The notes: generated by a model not told the origin, from the sequence alone. A stretch of DNA of 8,477 nt from JAYWAM01 sp043782425 (GCA_043782425.1 JAYWAM010000349.1:1-8477), one strand, 5' to 3'; shown: positions 1 through 6,290, counted from the first letter of the stretch. Numbers and translations are program-made.

Positions 1-89
1 GCGCATGGTATTTGAAGTGGGGCGCAGCACAGTGACGTAGAAAATCGGCATCGGCGAAAAAAGAGGTCATCGCAAAATCCACGAGATCA
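1..89. other. Left-edge segment that does not match the adjoining formate dehydrogenase gene
   Basis: The gamma-subunit frame can be read upstream to a TGA at 33-35, but the residues before about position 90 (a Lys/Ser/Arg-rich stretch from 36 to 89) are not the hydrophobic helix expected just ahead of the conserved part. The other two forward frames also stop (TGA at 13-15 in frame 1, TAG at 38-40 in frame 2) and give nothing I recognise. The segment is therefore either a poor-quality or chimeric sequence end, or a real deletion or rearrangement breakpoint near 87-90. The sequence alone cannot separate these. Confidence 0.4.
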
Positions 90-659
90 GGTCGTCTGAT
101 TCTGCTGCCGCTGTTCGGGCCGCAGGCGTTTGCAACCATTGCCGAGATCGGCAAAAACATCCATAACTTCGTCGGCCCGCTGTTTATCTTTAGCATTGTC
201 GTGTTCTTTTTTATTTTTGTGAAAGATAACGCCTGGCGCGCTTATGACATGAGCTGGGTAAAGAGTTTCGGTGGACTGATGTCAGGTAAGCAAGTCCCTT
301 CAGGGCGCTTTAATGGCGGCGAAAAAATCTGGTTCTGGGGAGGCGTGGTGCTGTTTGGGGTCATCGTCGGCAGCTCGGGAACCATGCTGCTGTTCCCAAA
401 TTGGAATACTGGTCGCCAGGTTATGGGACAGGCCGACCTGATTCACGCCATTTTCGCGTGCCTGTTCATGGCTGCATCGTTTGCTCATATTTACCTCGGC
501 ACTATAGGCGTGCAGGGCGCGTACCAGGGAATGCGCGAAGGTTTTGTCGATGAAATCTGGGCCAAAGAACATCACGAGTTGTGGCACGATGAAGTGATGG
601 CCGGCAAGCGTCACGAAAAGATATTGGGCGCCGCACAACCCGCCGCAGGCGCTGAATGA
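90..659 (+). CDS. Formate dehydrogenase gamma subunit (cytochrome b556), 3' part only
   Basis: This is the C-terminal ~189 residues of the membrane cytochrome b subunit of respiratory formate dehydrogenase (FdoI/FdnI type), which takes electrons from the iron-sulfur beta subunit and passes them to quinone in the inner membrane. Visible family marks are NIHNFVGPLF followed by a hydrophobic helix (His codon 162-164), VPSGRFNGGEKIWFWGG leading into the next helix, and a last helix with two histidines 14 residues apart (codons 444-446 and 486-488), the same spacing as the helix-IV haem ligands of E. coli FdnI. The tail AKEHHELWHDE is typical of the longer betaproteobacterial form. The first membrane helix and its haem-ligand histidine are missing. 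There is no ATG in this frame; the first possible in-frame start is GTG at 201, which would cut a helix in half, so I give the limit of recognisable homology instead. The catalytic alpha and beta subunits would lie upstream, outside the window. Confidence 0.85.
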   Translation, partial: GRLILLPLFGPQAFATIAEIGKNIHNFVGPLFIFSIVVFFFIFVKDNAWRAYDMSWVKSFGGLMSGKQVPSGRFNGGEKIWFWGGVVLFGVIVGSSGTMLLFPNWNTGRQVMGQADLIHAIFACLFMAASFAHIYLGTIGVQGAYQGMREGFVDEIWAKEHHELWHDEVMAGKRHEKILGAAQPAAGAE

Positions 660-672
660 CAGGGAGCCGACA

Positions 673-993
673 ATGAAATTTACCCATCTGATTTTAGCAA
701 CAAATTTTTCAATCGTGAGCGCGCTTGCCGTGGCGAAGCTGCCCCCAGCCCCACCTGTAGATCCCAAGGCAGCGGCCGAAAATGCGGAGAAGGCCAAGGC
801 TGGCGCCGAGAAAGATAAGGCGCTGCAAACTGCTGCCGAAGAGCGCAGCGTTAAAAATTTTCAGGCCAACATGAAGAAAGCAGGCCGCCCGATTCCCAAG
901 CCCACGCCGATTGCAGCGCCGCCTAAGGCCACTACAGCCGCCGCGAAGGCAGCACCTGTTAAGACGCTGGAAAAGCCGCCCGCGAAGAAGTAA
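673..993 (+). CDS. Small exported Ala/Lys/Pro-rich protein of unknown function
   Basis: A 106-residue protein that I cannot assign to a family. Residues 1-21 look like a signal peptide (Lys2, a hydrophobic core, then ALAVA with likely cleavage before Lys22). The rest is low-complexity: Ala, Lys and Pro make up 57 of the 106 residues, with no Cys, Trp or Tyr. Residues about 30-65 alternate Ala with Lys/Glu and could form a charged helix; residues about 66-106 are a Pro/Ala/Lys tail likely to be extended and strongly basic. A Shine-Dalgarno AGGGAG at 661-666 lies 6 bases before the ATG. The gene begins 13 bases after the formate dehydrogenase gamma stop, so the two are almost certainly co-transcribed. 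A periplasmic role linked to that enzyme or to the cell wall is only a guess. The good ribosome site and the signal peptide argue that it is real despite its simple composition. Confidence 0.7.
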   Translation: MKFTHLILATNFSIVSALAVAKLPPAPPVDPKAAAENAEKAKAGAEKDKALQTAAEERSVKNFQANMKKAGRPIPKPTPIAAPPKATTAAAKAAPVKTLEKPPAKK

Positions 994-1117
994 TGGCCTC
1001 GCCGCTGCCCGATCAGACGGCGGCATGCGCAGAAGTCTTTTCGCGCACCACATCTACTTTGGCTGTGCTGACGTAGCCCATAGAGAAGTACCCTTCAACC
1101 ATAAAGGAGTGTGAATT

Positions 1118-1657
1118 ATGAAACGTTTTATCCTGGCTTCTGTAGCTACAGTTTTCCTCGCAAGTTGTTCGCACATGGCATCTACCCCGCCCGCGCCGAA
1201 ACTTAAAGATGGTGAAGTCAAGCTCCCTGCCGATTACAAATCCTGGCCTAAATTCATTGGAAGCATTGATCGCGTCGACGCCAAACAAGTGCGCGACATT
1301 TATATCAATCCGCTTGGCGCCAAGGCCCAAGCCGGGGAGAAATTTCCCAACGGCACGGTTTCTGTGATGGAAATCTACAAAGCGCAAGAAGGCGCAGACG
1401 GCACGCTGACCAAGGACGCCAATGGCAGATTGGTCAAAGGCAATCTGCTCAAGGTATTCGTCATGGGCAAAGGTGAAGGCTGGGGCGAGCTTGCGCCCGT
1501 CGGCCTGAAGAACGGCGACTGGTCCTACTCGGCCTACATGGCCGATGGTAAGGTTGCACCCGATCCCACGGCTGCCTGCCGTGGCTGCCATCTGCCGCTA
1601 GGCGAAGCCAAGGATTTCGTGCATCGTTACGACGAATATTTCCAGAAGCGCTCGTAA
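1118..1657 (+). CDS. Cytochrome P460-family lipoprotein
   Basis: A 179-residue haem protein. Residues 1-17 form a lipoprotein signal (MKR, hydrophobic stretch, lipobox LASC with Cys17 as the lipidation site), so it is probably anchored in the envelope. A single c-type haem motif CRGCH at 154-158 near the C-terminus, preceded by a beta-rich domain with FPNGTVSVMEIYK (76-88) and GWGEL (121-125), fits the cytochrome P460 / cytochrome c'-beta superfamily. Members studied oxidise hydroxylamine or bind nitric oxide, using a haem cross-linked to lysine in true P460. Lys88, Lys107, Lys112 and Lys118 are possible cross-link residues, but I cannot choose among them, so P460 and c'-beta chemistry are not distinguished. 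A strong AAAGGAG at 1103-1109 sits 8 bases before the ATG. The 124-base gap after the small protein may hold its own promoter, though no convincing one was seen. A terminator follows 25 bases after the stop. Confidence 0.85.
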   Translation: MKRFILASVATVFLASCSHMASTPPAPKLKDGEVKLPADYKSWPKFIGSIDRVDAKQVRDIYINPLGAKAQAGEKFPNGTVSVMEIYKAQEGADGTLTKDANGRLVKGNLLKVFVMGKGEGWGELAPVGLKNGDWSYSAYMADGKVAPDPTAACRGCHLPLGEAKDFVHRYDEYFQKRS

Positions 1658-1682
1658 ACCGCTTGCAGCTCAGTCACCGCTC

Positions 1683-1714
1683 CCCCGCGTCGCTACGGCG
1701 CGGGGAATTTTTTT
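1683..1714 (+). terminator. Intrinsic (rho-independent) terminator after the P460 gene
   Basis: A GC-rich 10-bp stem, CCCCGCGTCG (1683-1692) pairing with CGGCGCGGGG (1696-1705) with one T-G wobble and a CTA loop, is followed by AA and seven Ts (1708-1714). It faces the + strand and closes the formate dehydrogenase/P460 block. There is no T tract on the opposite side, so it should not serve the convergent DUF4139 gene. Confidence 0.9.
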
Positions 1715-1730
1715 GCCGATTTTCTAACCC

Positions 1731-1755
1731 GGTTTGGCGGACAAGTCCGCCCTAC
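1731..1755 (-). repeat. REP-like GTAG-hairpin repeat, family B, copy 1
   Basis: Read on the - strand this is GTAG followed directly by GGCGGAC, a two-base TT loop and GTCCGCC, then AAACC: a perfect 7-bp hairpin with a tetranucleotide at its 5' foot. The stem arms are 1736-1742 and 1745-1751 and the tetranucleotide is 1752-1755. A second copy at 6170-6194 differs at one of 25 bases (A1744 versus G6183, in the loop). It lies between convergent genes, 17 bases past the DUF4139 stop, and could protect or end that transcript, although no T tract follows it. GTAG plus hairpin is the hallmark of REP sequences mobilised by RAYT transposases. Confidence 0.75.
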
Positions 1756-1772
1756 ACGCTGTGTGCGTTGCG

Positions 1773-3281
1773 TTACCAGGTATAGCGCACGGTGTAGCGA
1801 ACGATGGCCTCGCCGCCCTTGGCGATGCGCAGTGGGAAATGGATGGTGCGCGCATCCTGCTTGTCGAACGAGTGGGTTTTTTTGATGATTTTCCAGTTAG
1901 TCCAGCGGTAGAGATTTTCTTTTACGATGACTGTCACTGGCTCATCTTTCTGGTTGCGCACTTTAATCTCGATTTCCTCTTCGATCCATTTGGCGCTGGT
2001 GTCGATGCGAAACTCTGCCTGTTTGCGTTCTCCCACTACATCGAAAGCGCTGCCGAGTTTGATCTGTATGGTTTCATCGCGCGGTGTGTGGTCGATGATG
2101 TCCTCGCCGATGAATTCCAGGCTGTTATCGGCGCTGTCAGACTTGCTGACACGCACCTTGCCGGCGGGAAAGGGGATGCCGAGGCTATTGTCTTTGGCGT
2201 TCTTGAAGCGCAGATAGACATCAACTTTTTTACTCGATTGGTTACCGAAGTTGCGATCCGTCACCGGGCTGGCGTAGCCGCCAAAGTATTGCCCTGCCTG
2301 GCCGTAGTACACCAGGCTCTTTTCGCAATTGACTTGTTTGGCTGTGGGGAAAAGCTCGATCTGTTTGGTGGAGTTGTTTAGCAGTGTCGCCGGGCGACCG
2401 AGGGTGTAGAGGTGGTACTCGAAGAAGCTTTTTTCTGCAAACCCTTCTTCTTTGCTCTTGGCGAGTTGCATCGGCGCTCGCAAGTAGTCGGCTTTGTCTG
2501 CGCGCGTCTGCGCGCGCTGCACATCCCCGGCGATCAATTTGAGTTTGGCGTTGTCGTAACCGGCGCCCGATTGGTTGACGATGGTGACCCACGAGCCGAC
2601 ATCGAGCTGGCAACTGTTGGCATCCGCGCCTTCCGAGTAGATCAGGTTGTAATCGGCCCACCAGGTGATGCCGCCGGTCTGATACGCAGAACGTGTGTTG
2701 TGCGCGCCGGGTTTTTCGGCGGCAATGTTCCACACCAGCGTCGGCTTGCTGATGAGCCCGCCCGGCAGCGTCGGCAACTTCACCTGGCTATAGTCGTTGA
2801 CAATTTTGACAGAGCCGTCGGCGCCTTTGAGCACCAGCCCGCCCTGCGTTCCCACCAGCGTGCCGCTGATGGTTTCCGGCGACTGGCCGACAGATTGCAC
2901 CACCGCAATATCCTGGTCGAGATATTTGTTGAGTAGTTTGCTGGTGTTGACCAGATCGAACTCAAAGCTCTGCTCAATGACGCGCGTATGTTGCGGGTCG
3001 GTGAGCGATTCAAACGACACCGTGGTCGGATCTATCTGCCCAGCCACATCCGAGAGGCGCAGCGTAGTGCGGCCCTTGTTCAAAGTGAATTCACGATCCT
3101 GACGCACTAAGGCGTAGCCGGGTACGCTGTAGCCTTCGCCGCCGCTTTTGAAAGTTTGCGGATTCAGCGTGCCGGGTTGGGCGCTGCTGTAAATGGTGAT
3201 CGAGGTCTGACCTGGAGACTGGGCAAATATGGCAGGACAAAAAGCCAGGGATAGTGCGTAGCAGAGCGGTTTTAATGTCAT
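1773..3281 (-). CDS. Exported DUF4139 domain-containing protein
   Basis: A 502-residue protein with an N-terminal signal peptide (residues 1-20, Lys4, a hydrophobic core, cleavage likely after AIFA before Gln21). Residues ~30-180 form the variable N-terminal part with beta-strand and Gly-rich character (SGTLVGTQGGLVLKGADG, 139-156). Residues ~195-502 match the DUF4139 domain as I remember it, including TGGITWWADYNLIYSE at 202-217, LFPTAKQVNCEKSLVYYG (310-327), and alternating strands to a C-terminal VRYTVRYTW. The biochemical function of DUF4139 is not established. The build, an exported all-beta protein, suggests an outer-surface or periplasmic binding or structural role, which is inference. 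Only two mature cysteines are obvious (Cys224 and Cys319), perhaps a disulfide. The Shine-Dalgarno is weak (GAAAG, nine bases before ATG), and no promoter was convincing in the 143-base gap upstream, so read-through from the two genes to the right is possible. Confidence 0.85.
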   Translation of the reverse strand: MTLKPLCYALSLAFCPAIFAQSPGQTSITIYSSAQPGTLNPQTFKSGGEGYSVPGYALVRQDREFTLNKGRTTLRLSDVAGQIDPTTVSFESLTDPQHTRVIEQSFEFDLVNTSKLLNKYLDQDIAVVQSVGQSPETISGTLVGTQGGLVLKGADGSVKIVNDYSQVKLPTLPGGLISKPTLVWNIAAEKPGAHNTRSAYQTGGITWWADYNLIYSEGADANSCQLDVGSWVTIVNQSGAGYDNAKLKLIAGDVQRAQTRADKADYLRAPMQLAKSKEEGFAEKSFFEYHLYTLGRPATLLNNSTKQIELFPTAKQVNCEKSLVYYGQAGQYFGGYASPVTDRNFGNQSSKKVDVYLRFKNAKDNSLGIPFPAGKVRVSKSDSADNSLEFIGEDIIDHTPRDETIQIKLGSAFDVVGERKQAEFRIDTSAKWIEEEIEIKVRNQKDEPVTVIVKENLYRWTNWKIIKKTHSFDKQDARTIHFPLRIAKGGEAIVRYTVRYTW

Positions 3282-3424
3282 GGTCGTAGGCTTTCAAGTG
3301 ATTGAAAACATCATAGCTGCAAGGCTATAAACGATGCATGATGCAAAAAGGGTTAGCCAGGGCGAGAATCGTTTTTGATTCCGGCTCGTCCGGCTTAGGA
3401 AAATTGCCGAGGTGAGACAGGCTC

Positions 3425-4360
3425 CTAGCTTTCCGCCCTCTGCTGGCGCTGGTACTCCATGCGCTTCATACCTAGGTATTCGTTTTCCTCCATTTCATGT
3501 AACTGCCGTGGATAGCGCTCAGTGGCGGAAAACCAGGCATGCAGGCGTTTTTCAAGTTGCGCCTGGGGCGGTGAGGAGAGGGCGCTCAGGTAAGATTCGA
3601 TAGCCAGGTAGTAGCGCATGGTGTTACGTTCCACCAGCCCGCGGATGCCGTCGATATATTCGGGATGGCCGTTGGGCTGTTTGCCCGTTACGCTGAACCC
3701 CACTTTGCTGTGTCCGATGGTGCCAAGATAAACCTGCATGGCGAGCTTGCCCGCCATGCCGAAGCCATACGAATACGACAAATGAATGAAAGTGCTATTA
3801 CTGTCGAGCGCAACGGCTTCAAACATGATGCGGTAGTTGTTTGTCCCGAGCGGGCCGGAATCTGCGTTTAGCAACACCTTGATATAGTCCGGCGCTGCTA
3901 CGGCGACGCGATAAATAAAATTGACTTGATAGGTGTCGGGCAAGGGCTGATCATATTTTTTCCCAATGTTGACGTGCAGCACTGTCCCTTGCGGGCCGGT
4001 ATCTGGGCGGCAGTACTTGGTGTTGAGATGCAGGCTCAGAATGTCGCACCATTGCGCCTCTCCCTGGAGCGCGCCGCTTACTTTCGCAAACGGGTAATTG
4101 ACGACGGCATGAATGTCCCCGTGCAGTTCATTTGAGGCCTGCGTGGAATCGAGATGAATCGGTCGTTTGAACTGGTTGCTGTTGAGCTGCTCTTTCAATT
4201 CGCTGTACTTGGCGCGCAATGCTGCGGCAGCATCCGGCGCGGAAACTTCTGCGTGCGCGCCTGCTGCACCCGCAAGGCTCAAGCAGGCCACAAGCATGTG
4301 AGCCAGACACGTCAGCGCTTTAGTGCGGTGTTTCGAGCTGCTAAAGTTTGCGGCAAACAA
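3425..4360 (-). CDS. Exported protein of unknown function, possible START/SRPBCC-like fold
   Basis: 311 residues from the preferred TTG start at 4360. The signal peptide runs to about residue 37 (KHRTK basic region, hydrophobic core LACLS/LAGAAGA, cleavage after AHA). The mature protein has LKEQLNSNQFKRPIHLDS (~55-72), then HGDIHAVVNYPFAKVSGAL (80-98), a Cys pair (105 and 117) that could form a disulfide, and a long beta-rich segment GTVLHVNIGKKYDQPLP to FIHLSYSYGFGM, followed by helices rich in Arg/Tyr and a charged tail (MEENEYLGMKRMEYQRQQ). The Pro-Phe near the start of the strands and a C-terminal helix recall lipid-binding SRPBCC/START proteins, but this is a fold guess from pattern only. 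It follows the phospholipase D-like gene by 27 bases, so the two are likely one operon and may act together on envelope lipids. A TTG at 4375 would add five residues but overlaps the ribosome site. Confidence 0.7.
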   Translation of the reverse strand: MFAANFSSSKHRTKALTCLAHMLVACLSLAGAAGAHAEVSAPDAAAALRAKYSELKEQLNSNQFKRPIHLDSTQASNELHGDIHAVVNYPFAKVSGALQGEAQWCDILSLHLNTKYCRPDTGPQGTVLHVNIGKKYDQPLPDTYQVNFIYRVAVAAPDYIKVLLNADSGPLGTNNYRIMFEAVALDSNSTFIHLSYSYGFGMAGKLAMQVYLGTIGHSKVGFSVTGKQPNGHPEYIDGIRGLVERNTMRYYLAIESYLSALSSPPQAQLEKRLHAWFSATERYPRQLHEMEENEYLGMKRMEYQRQQRAES

Positions 4361-4367
4361 GATATTT

Positions 4368-4373
4368 CTCCTC
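4368..4373 (-). promoter_or_regulatory. Ribosome binding site that favours a TTG start at 4360
   Basis: On the - strand the bases read TTGAGGAGAAATATCTTG. GAGGAG (4373-4368) is an excellent Shine-Dalgarno sequence placed 7 bases before the second TTG (4360-4358). The longest frame starts at the first TTG (4375), which overlaps this site and has no good site of its own, and there is no ATG until residue 27 of that frame, where the signal peptide would lose its basic region. Confidence 0.65.
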
Positions 4374-4387
4374 AATTGGTCAGGCTG

Positions 4388-5827
4388 CTAAAGCCAGTAA
4401 ACCCAGATACGCGCAGCCTGCTCTTTGAGGCGCAGGCTGAGCGGGCGATCCTGCCATTTGTCGAGAGTTATCGGTGTGGAAGATTGCAGGTCATTGTCGA
4501 ACATGGTCTGCATTTGCGCAGCGAACTCCTGCCCGAGAATCACAGCATTCAATTCGTAGTTATGCAGGAAACTGCGCCAGTCGAGGTTGGTTGATCCTAT
4601 GGTTGACCACACGCCGTCGATAATTGCAGATTTTGCGTGGAGCAGGGCGTCCTGACGCTCATAAATTTTTACTCCTGCGCTAAGCAGCTCGTGATAGTAG
4701 GATCGCCCGGCGTGAAAAATCAGTCCCGAATCGGTCTTCGAAGGCAGGATCAGTGTGACATCCACCCCTCGCTGCACGGCTTGTTTTAGCGCTGCGAGAG
4801 TCTGCGGGTCGGGTGCGAAATAGGCATTGGTCACGTGAATGCTCGTTTCCGCGCTACTGATTGCCGAGATCAGCGTGGCGTAAATCAGGCTGTAGGGTTC
4901 ATCCGGGGCGCCGCCGATGGCGCGCACCACATCTTTGCCGCGGCTTTCAGGTTTGGGAAAATAGCGCTTAGGATCGAGGGGATCGCCTTTTTGTTTTTCC
5001 CATGATTCGATAAACAATTTCTGGAATTCGGTTGCGACCGGGCCTTCGACCCGCACCTGGGTGTCGCGCCACGGCAGGCTGCCGTCGCTGCGCGGCCGTC
5101 TGACAGCCGGAGCCGATCCGCTCGAATACACGCTGCTGATGTTGATGCCGCCGAGAAAAGCGATCTGGCCGTCAACAACGAGGAGCTTGCGGTGGTCACG
5201 CTGATTGACTTCCCAGCCTTTTCTTGCTGTCAACGGATTGATCGGATTGAACTGTAAAACCTTGATGCCGACGTCCGTCAGGCGCTTAAAAAATGCAGGC
5301 GGGGTATGCATCGATCCTACGCTGTCATAAATGAGATTGACCTGTACGCCGTTTTGTTGCTTCTCGATCAGCGCGTCGGAAAAGCGCTGTCCTGTGTCGT
5401 CGTCCTCGATGATGTAGGTTTCCATGTTGATGTGATCTTTGGCGGCTTTGATCGCAGCGAACATCGATTGGTAGGTGGCAGGGCCGTCGATCAGCAATGT
5501 CACCTTGTTGCCCAGCAGCAAAGGGCTGCCTGCAATTTCCTCTTCGAGTGCGAGGTGACGGTCAAAAATATTGGTTTCCGCGCCGCGCGCTTTGAGTTTT
5601 TCCAAAACCGCCTTGCTTTGCTGTGGGGAGAGCGGGCCGCGCGCGCCTTCGATGCGCACTGCATGGCGGATGCTCATGTCCGGGACTATAACGGGAAGAG
5701 AGCTACAGCCAGTCGTGTAGACAAGGCAGGATGCCGCGAGCCCGCGCGCGAGCGCCGAAAAAATTGCCAAGTGCTGTTGTACGCTGAACACCAATATCTC
5801 CATTGTTCTCTGAGACCAGGCCCGCAT
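4388..5827 (-). CDS. Phospholipase D / cardiolipin synthase-like protein, probably envelope-anchored
   Basis: A 479-residue member of the phospholipase D superfamily. Two HKD catalytic motifs are intact: H212-R-K214 with Asp219 (HRKLLVVDGQIAFLGG) and H397-A-K399 with Asp404 (HAKSAIIDGVWSTIGSTNLD). Each is in its usual half of the double domain, with METYIIEDDDTG (135-146) ahead of the first as in cardiolipin synthases. Such enzymes join or exchange phosphatidyl groups, most often making cardiolipin from two phosphatidylglycerols or from phosphatidylglycerol and phosphatidylethanolamine. There is no pair of N-terminal membrane helices as in ClsA. Instead the N-terminus ends in YTTGC (Cys41), a possible though imperfect lipobox (Thr at -3), suggesting a lipoprotein. 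Start is uncertain: ATG 5827 has no clear ribosome site, ATG 5803 gives 471 residues, and GTG 5791 has GGAG six bases upstream and gives 467. It leads the operon with the exported unknown gene to its left. Confidence 0.9.
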   Translation of the reverse strand: MRAWSQRTMEILVFSVQQHLAIFSALARGLAASCLVYTTGCSSLPVIVPDMSIRHAVRIEGARGPLSPQQSKAVLEKLKARGAETNIFDRHLALEEEIAGSPLLLGNKVTLLIDGPATYQSMFAAIKAAKDHINMETYIIEDDDTGQRFSDALIEKQQNGVQVNLIYDSVGSMHTPPAFFKRLTDVGIKVLQFNPINPLTARKGWEVNQRDHRKLLVVDGQIAFLGGINISSVYSSGSAPAVRRPRSDGSLPWRDTQVRVEGPVATEFQKLFIESWEKQKGDPLDPKRYFPKPESRGKDVVRAIGGAPDEPYSLIYATLISAISSAETSIHVTNAYFAPDPQTLAALKQAVQRGVDVTLILPSKTDSGLIFHAGRSYYHELLSAGVKIYERQDALLHAKSAIIDGVWSTIGSTNLDWRSFLHNYELNAVILGQEFAAQMQTMFDNDLQSSTPITLDKWQDRPLSLRLKEQAARIWVYWL

Positions 5828-6005
5828 TACGGCGGCCCCACATTGCCTTTATCTCTTGTTTGCGCGCGAGTCCTTGCGCTTGTCAGGGTGTAAGTGAATG
5901 CAATTAGAGTGCCACACAAGGGTAAAGGTTGCGTAGGAAGGATAATAGACTTGGTGTCAGCCGCCTTACCGGGGGGTGCGATTCAAACTGATGTGGGAAG
6001 CAGGC

Positions 6006-6140
6006 GTAGGATGGGTTGAGCGCAGCGATACCCATCAATCCACCTGGCTCCGCGATGCGGCTACAGTGGTAATTGGTCATGGGGGTATGGTGGGGATGAT
6101 GGAGACGGTGATGGGTATCGCTGCGCTCAACCCATCCTAC
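6006..6140. repeat. REP doublet (REPIN/BIME-like), family A
   Basis: The left arm (6006-6037) and right arm (6109-6140) are perfect reverse complements over 32 bases, with 71 bases between them. Each arm carries an inner hairpin: GATGGGT, a 13-base loop TGAGCGCAGCGAT, then ACCCATC. GTAG sits immediately outside the hairpin foot, at 6006-6009 on the + strand and as CTAC at 6137-6140 for the other strand. A tetranucleotide next to an imperfectly looped palindrome, paired head-to-head, is the structure of a REPIN, the dispersed non-autonomous element moved by RAYT (REP-associated tyrosine transposase) proteins. The spacer holds a further short palindrome (CCGC GAT GCGG, 6050-6060). No RAYT gene is in the window. 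Translations of this repeat (WVERSDTH) turn up in spurious hypothetical proteins. Confidence 0.85.
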
Positions 6141-6169
6141 AAGTCTGCATCTTGCACAGAGGCGCTGGA

Positions 6170-6194
6170 GGTTTGGCGGACAGGTCCGCCCTAC
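6170..6194 (-). repeat. REP-like GTAG-hairpin repeat, family B, copy 2
   Basis: Same unit as 1731-1755: stem arms 6175-6181 (GGCGGAC) and 6184-6190 (GTCCGCC), loop AG, and CTAC at 6191-6194, so GTAG plus hairpin on the - strand. It matches the other copy at 24 of 25 bases, the difference being in the loop, and both copies share the flanking GGTTT. It lies 29 bases beyond the family A doublet, upstream of the MoxR gene. Confidence 0.75.
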
Positions 6195-6290
6195 GCGCCG
6201 CCGTTTTTTCTTTGCTTTCCGTAAATGGAAGGTGCGGTGGGCTTACTCCACATCAGCTTGAATCCCACCCCCTACCGGGTGGCGGTAAAG

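Noticed and set aside
1013..1591. A 192-codon reverse-strand frame over the P460 gene
   Set aside because: The + strand has a lipobox, a CRGCH motif, a strong ribosome site and a terminator; the reverse frame has no recognisable motif and is a shadow.
1736..1751. The family B hairpin as a terminator for the DUF4139 gene
   Set aside because: It is well placed 17 bases or so after the stop, but no T run follows on the - strand, so I list it as a repeat only.
1734..2381. A 215-codon + strand frame over the 3' half of the DUF4139 gene
   Set aside because: It starts inside a REP repeat and mirrors the DUF4139 coding strand; composition is that of a shadow frame.
3364..3379. A small palindrome GAATC-GTTTTT-GATTC between the unknown gene and DUF4139
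   Set aside because: The stem is only 5 bp and AT-rich, the T run is in the loop and not after the stem, so it is not a credible terminator.
5976..6224. An 82-codon open frame across the inverted repeat
   Set aside because: It is a translation of the REP doublet and the second repeat (WVERSDTH-type peptide), with no ribosome site, no domain and no conservation expected beyond the repeat.
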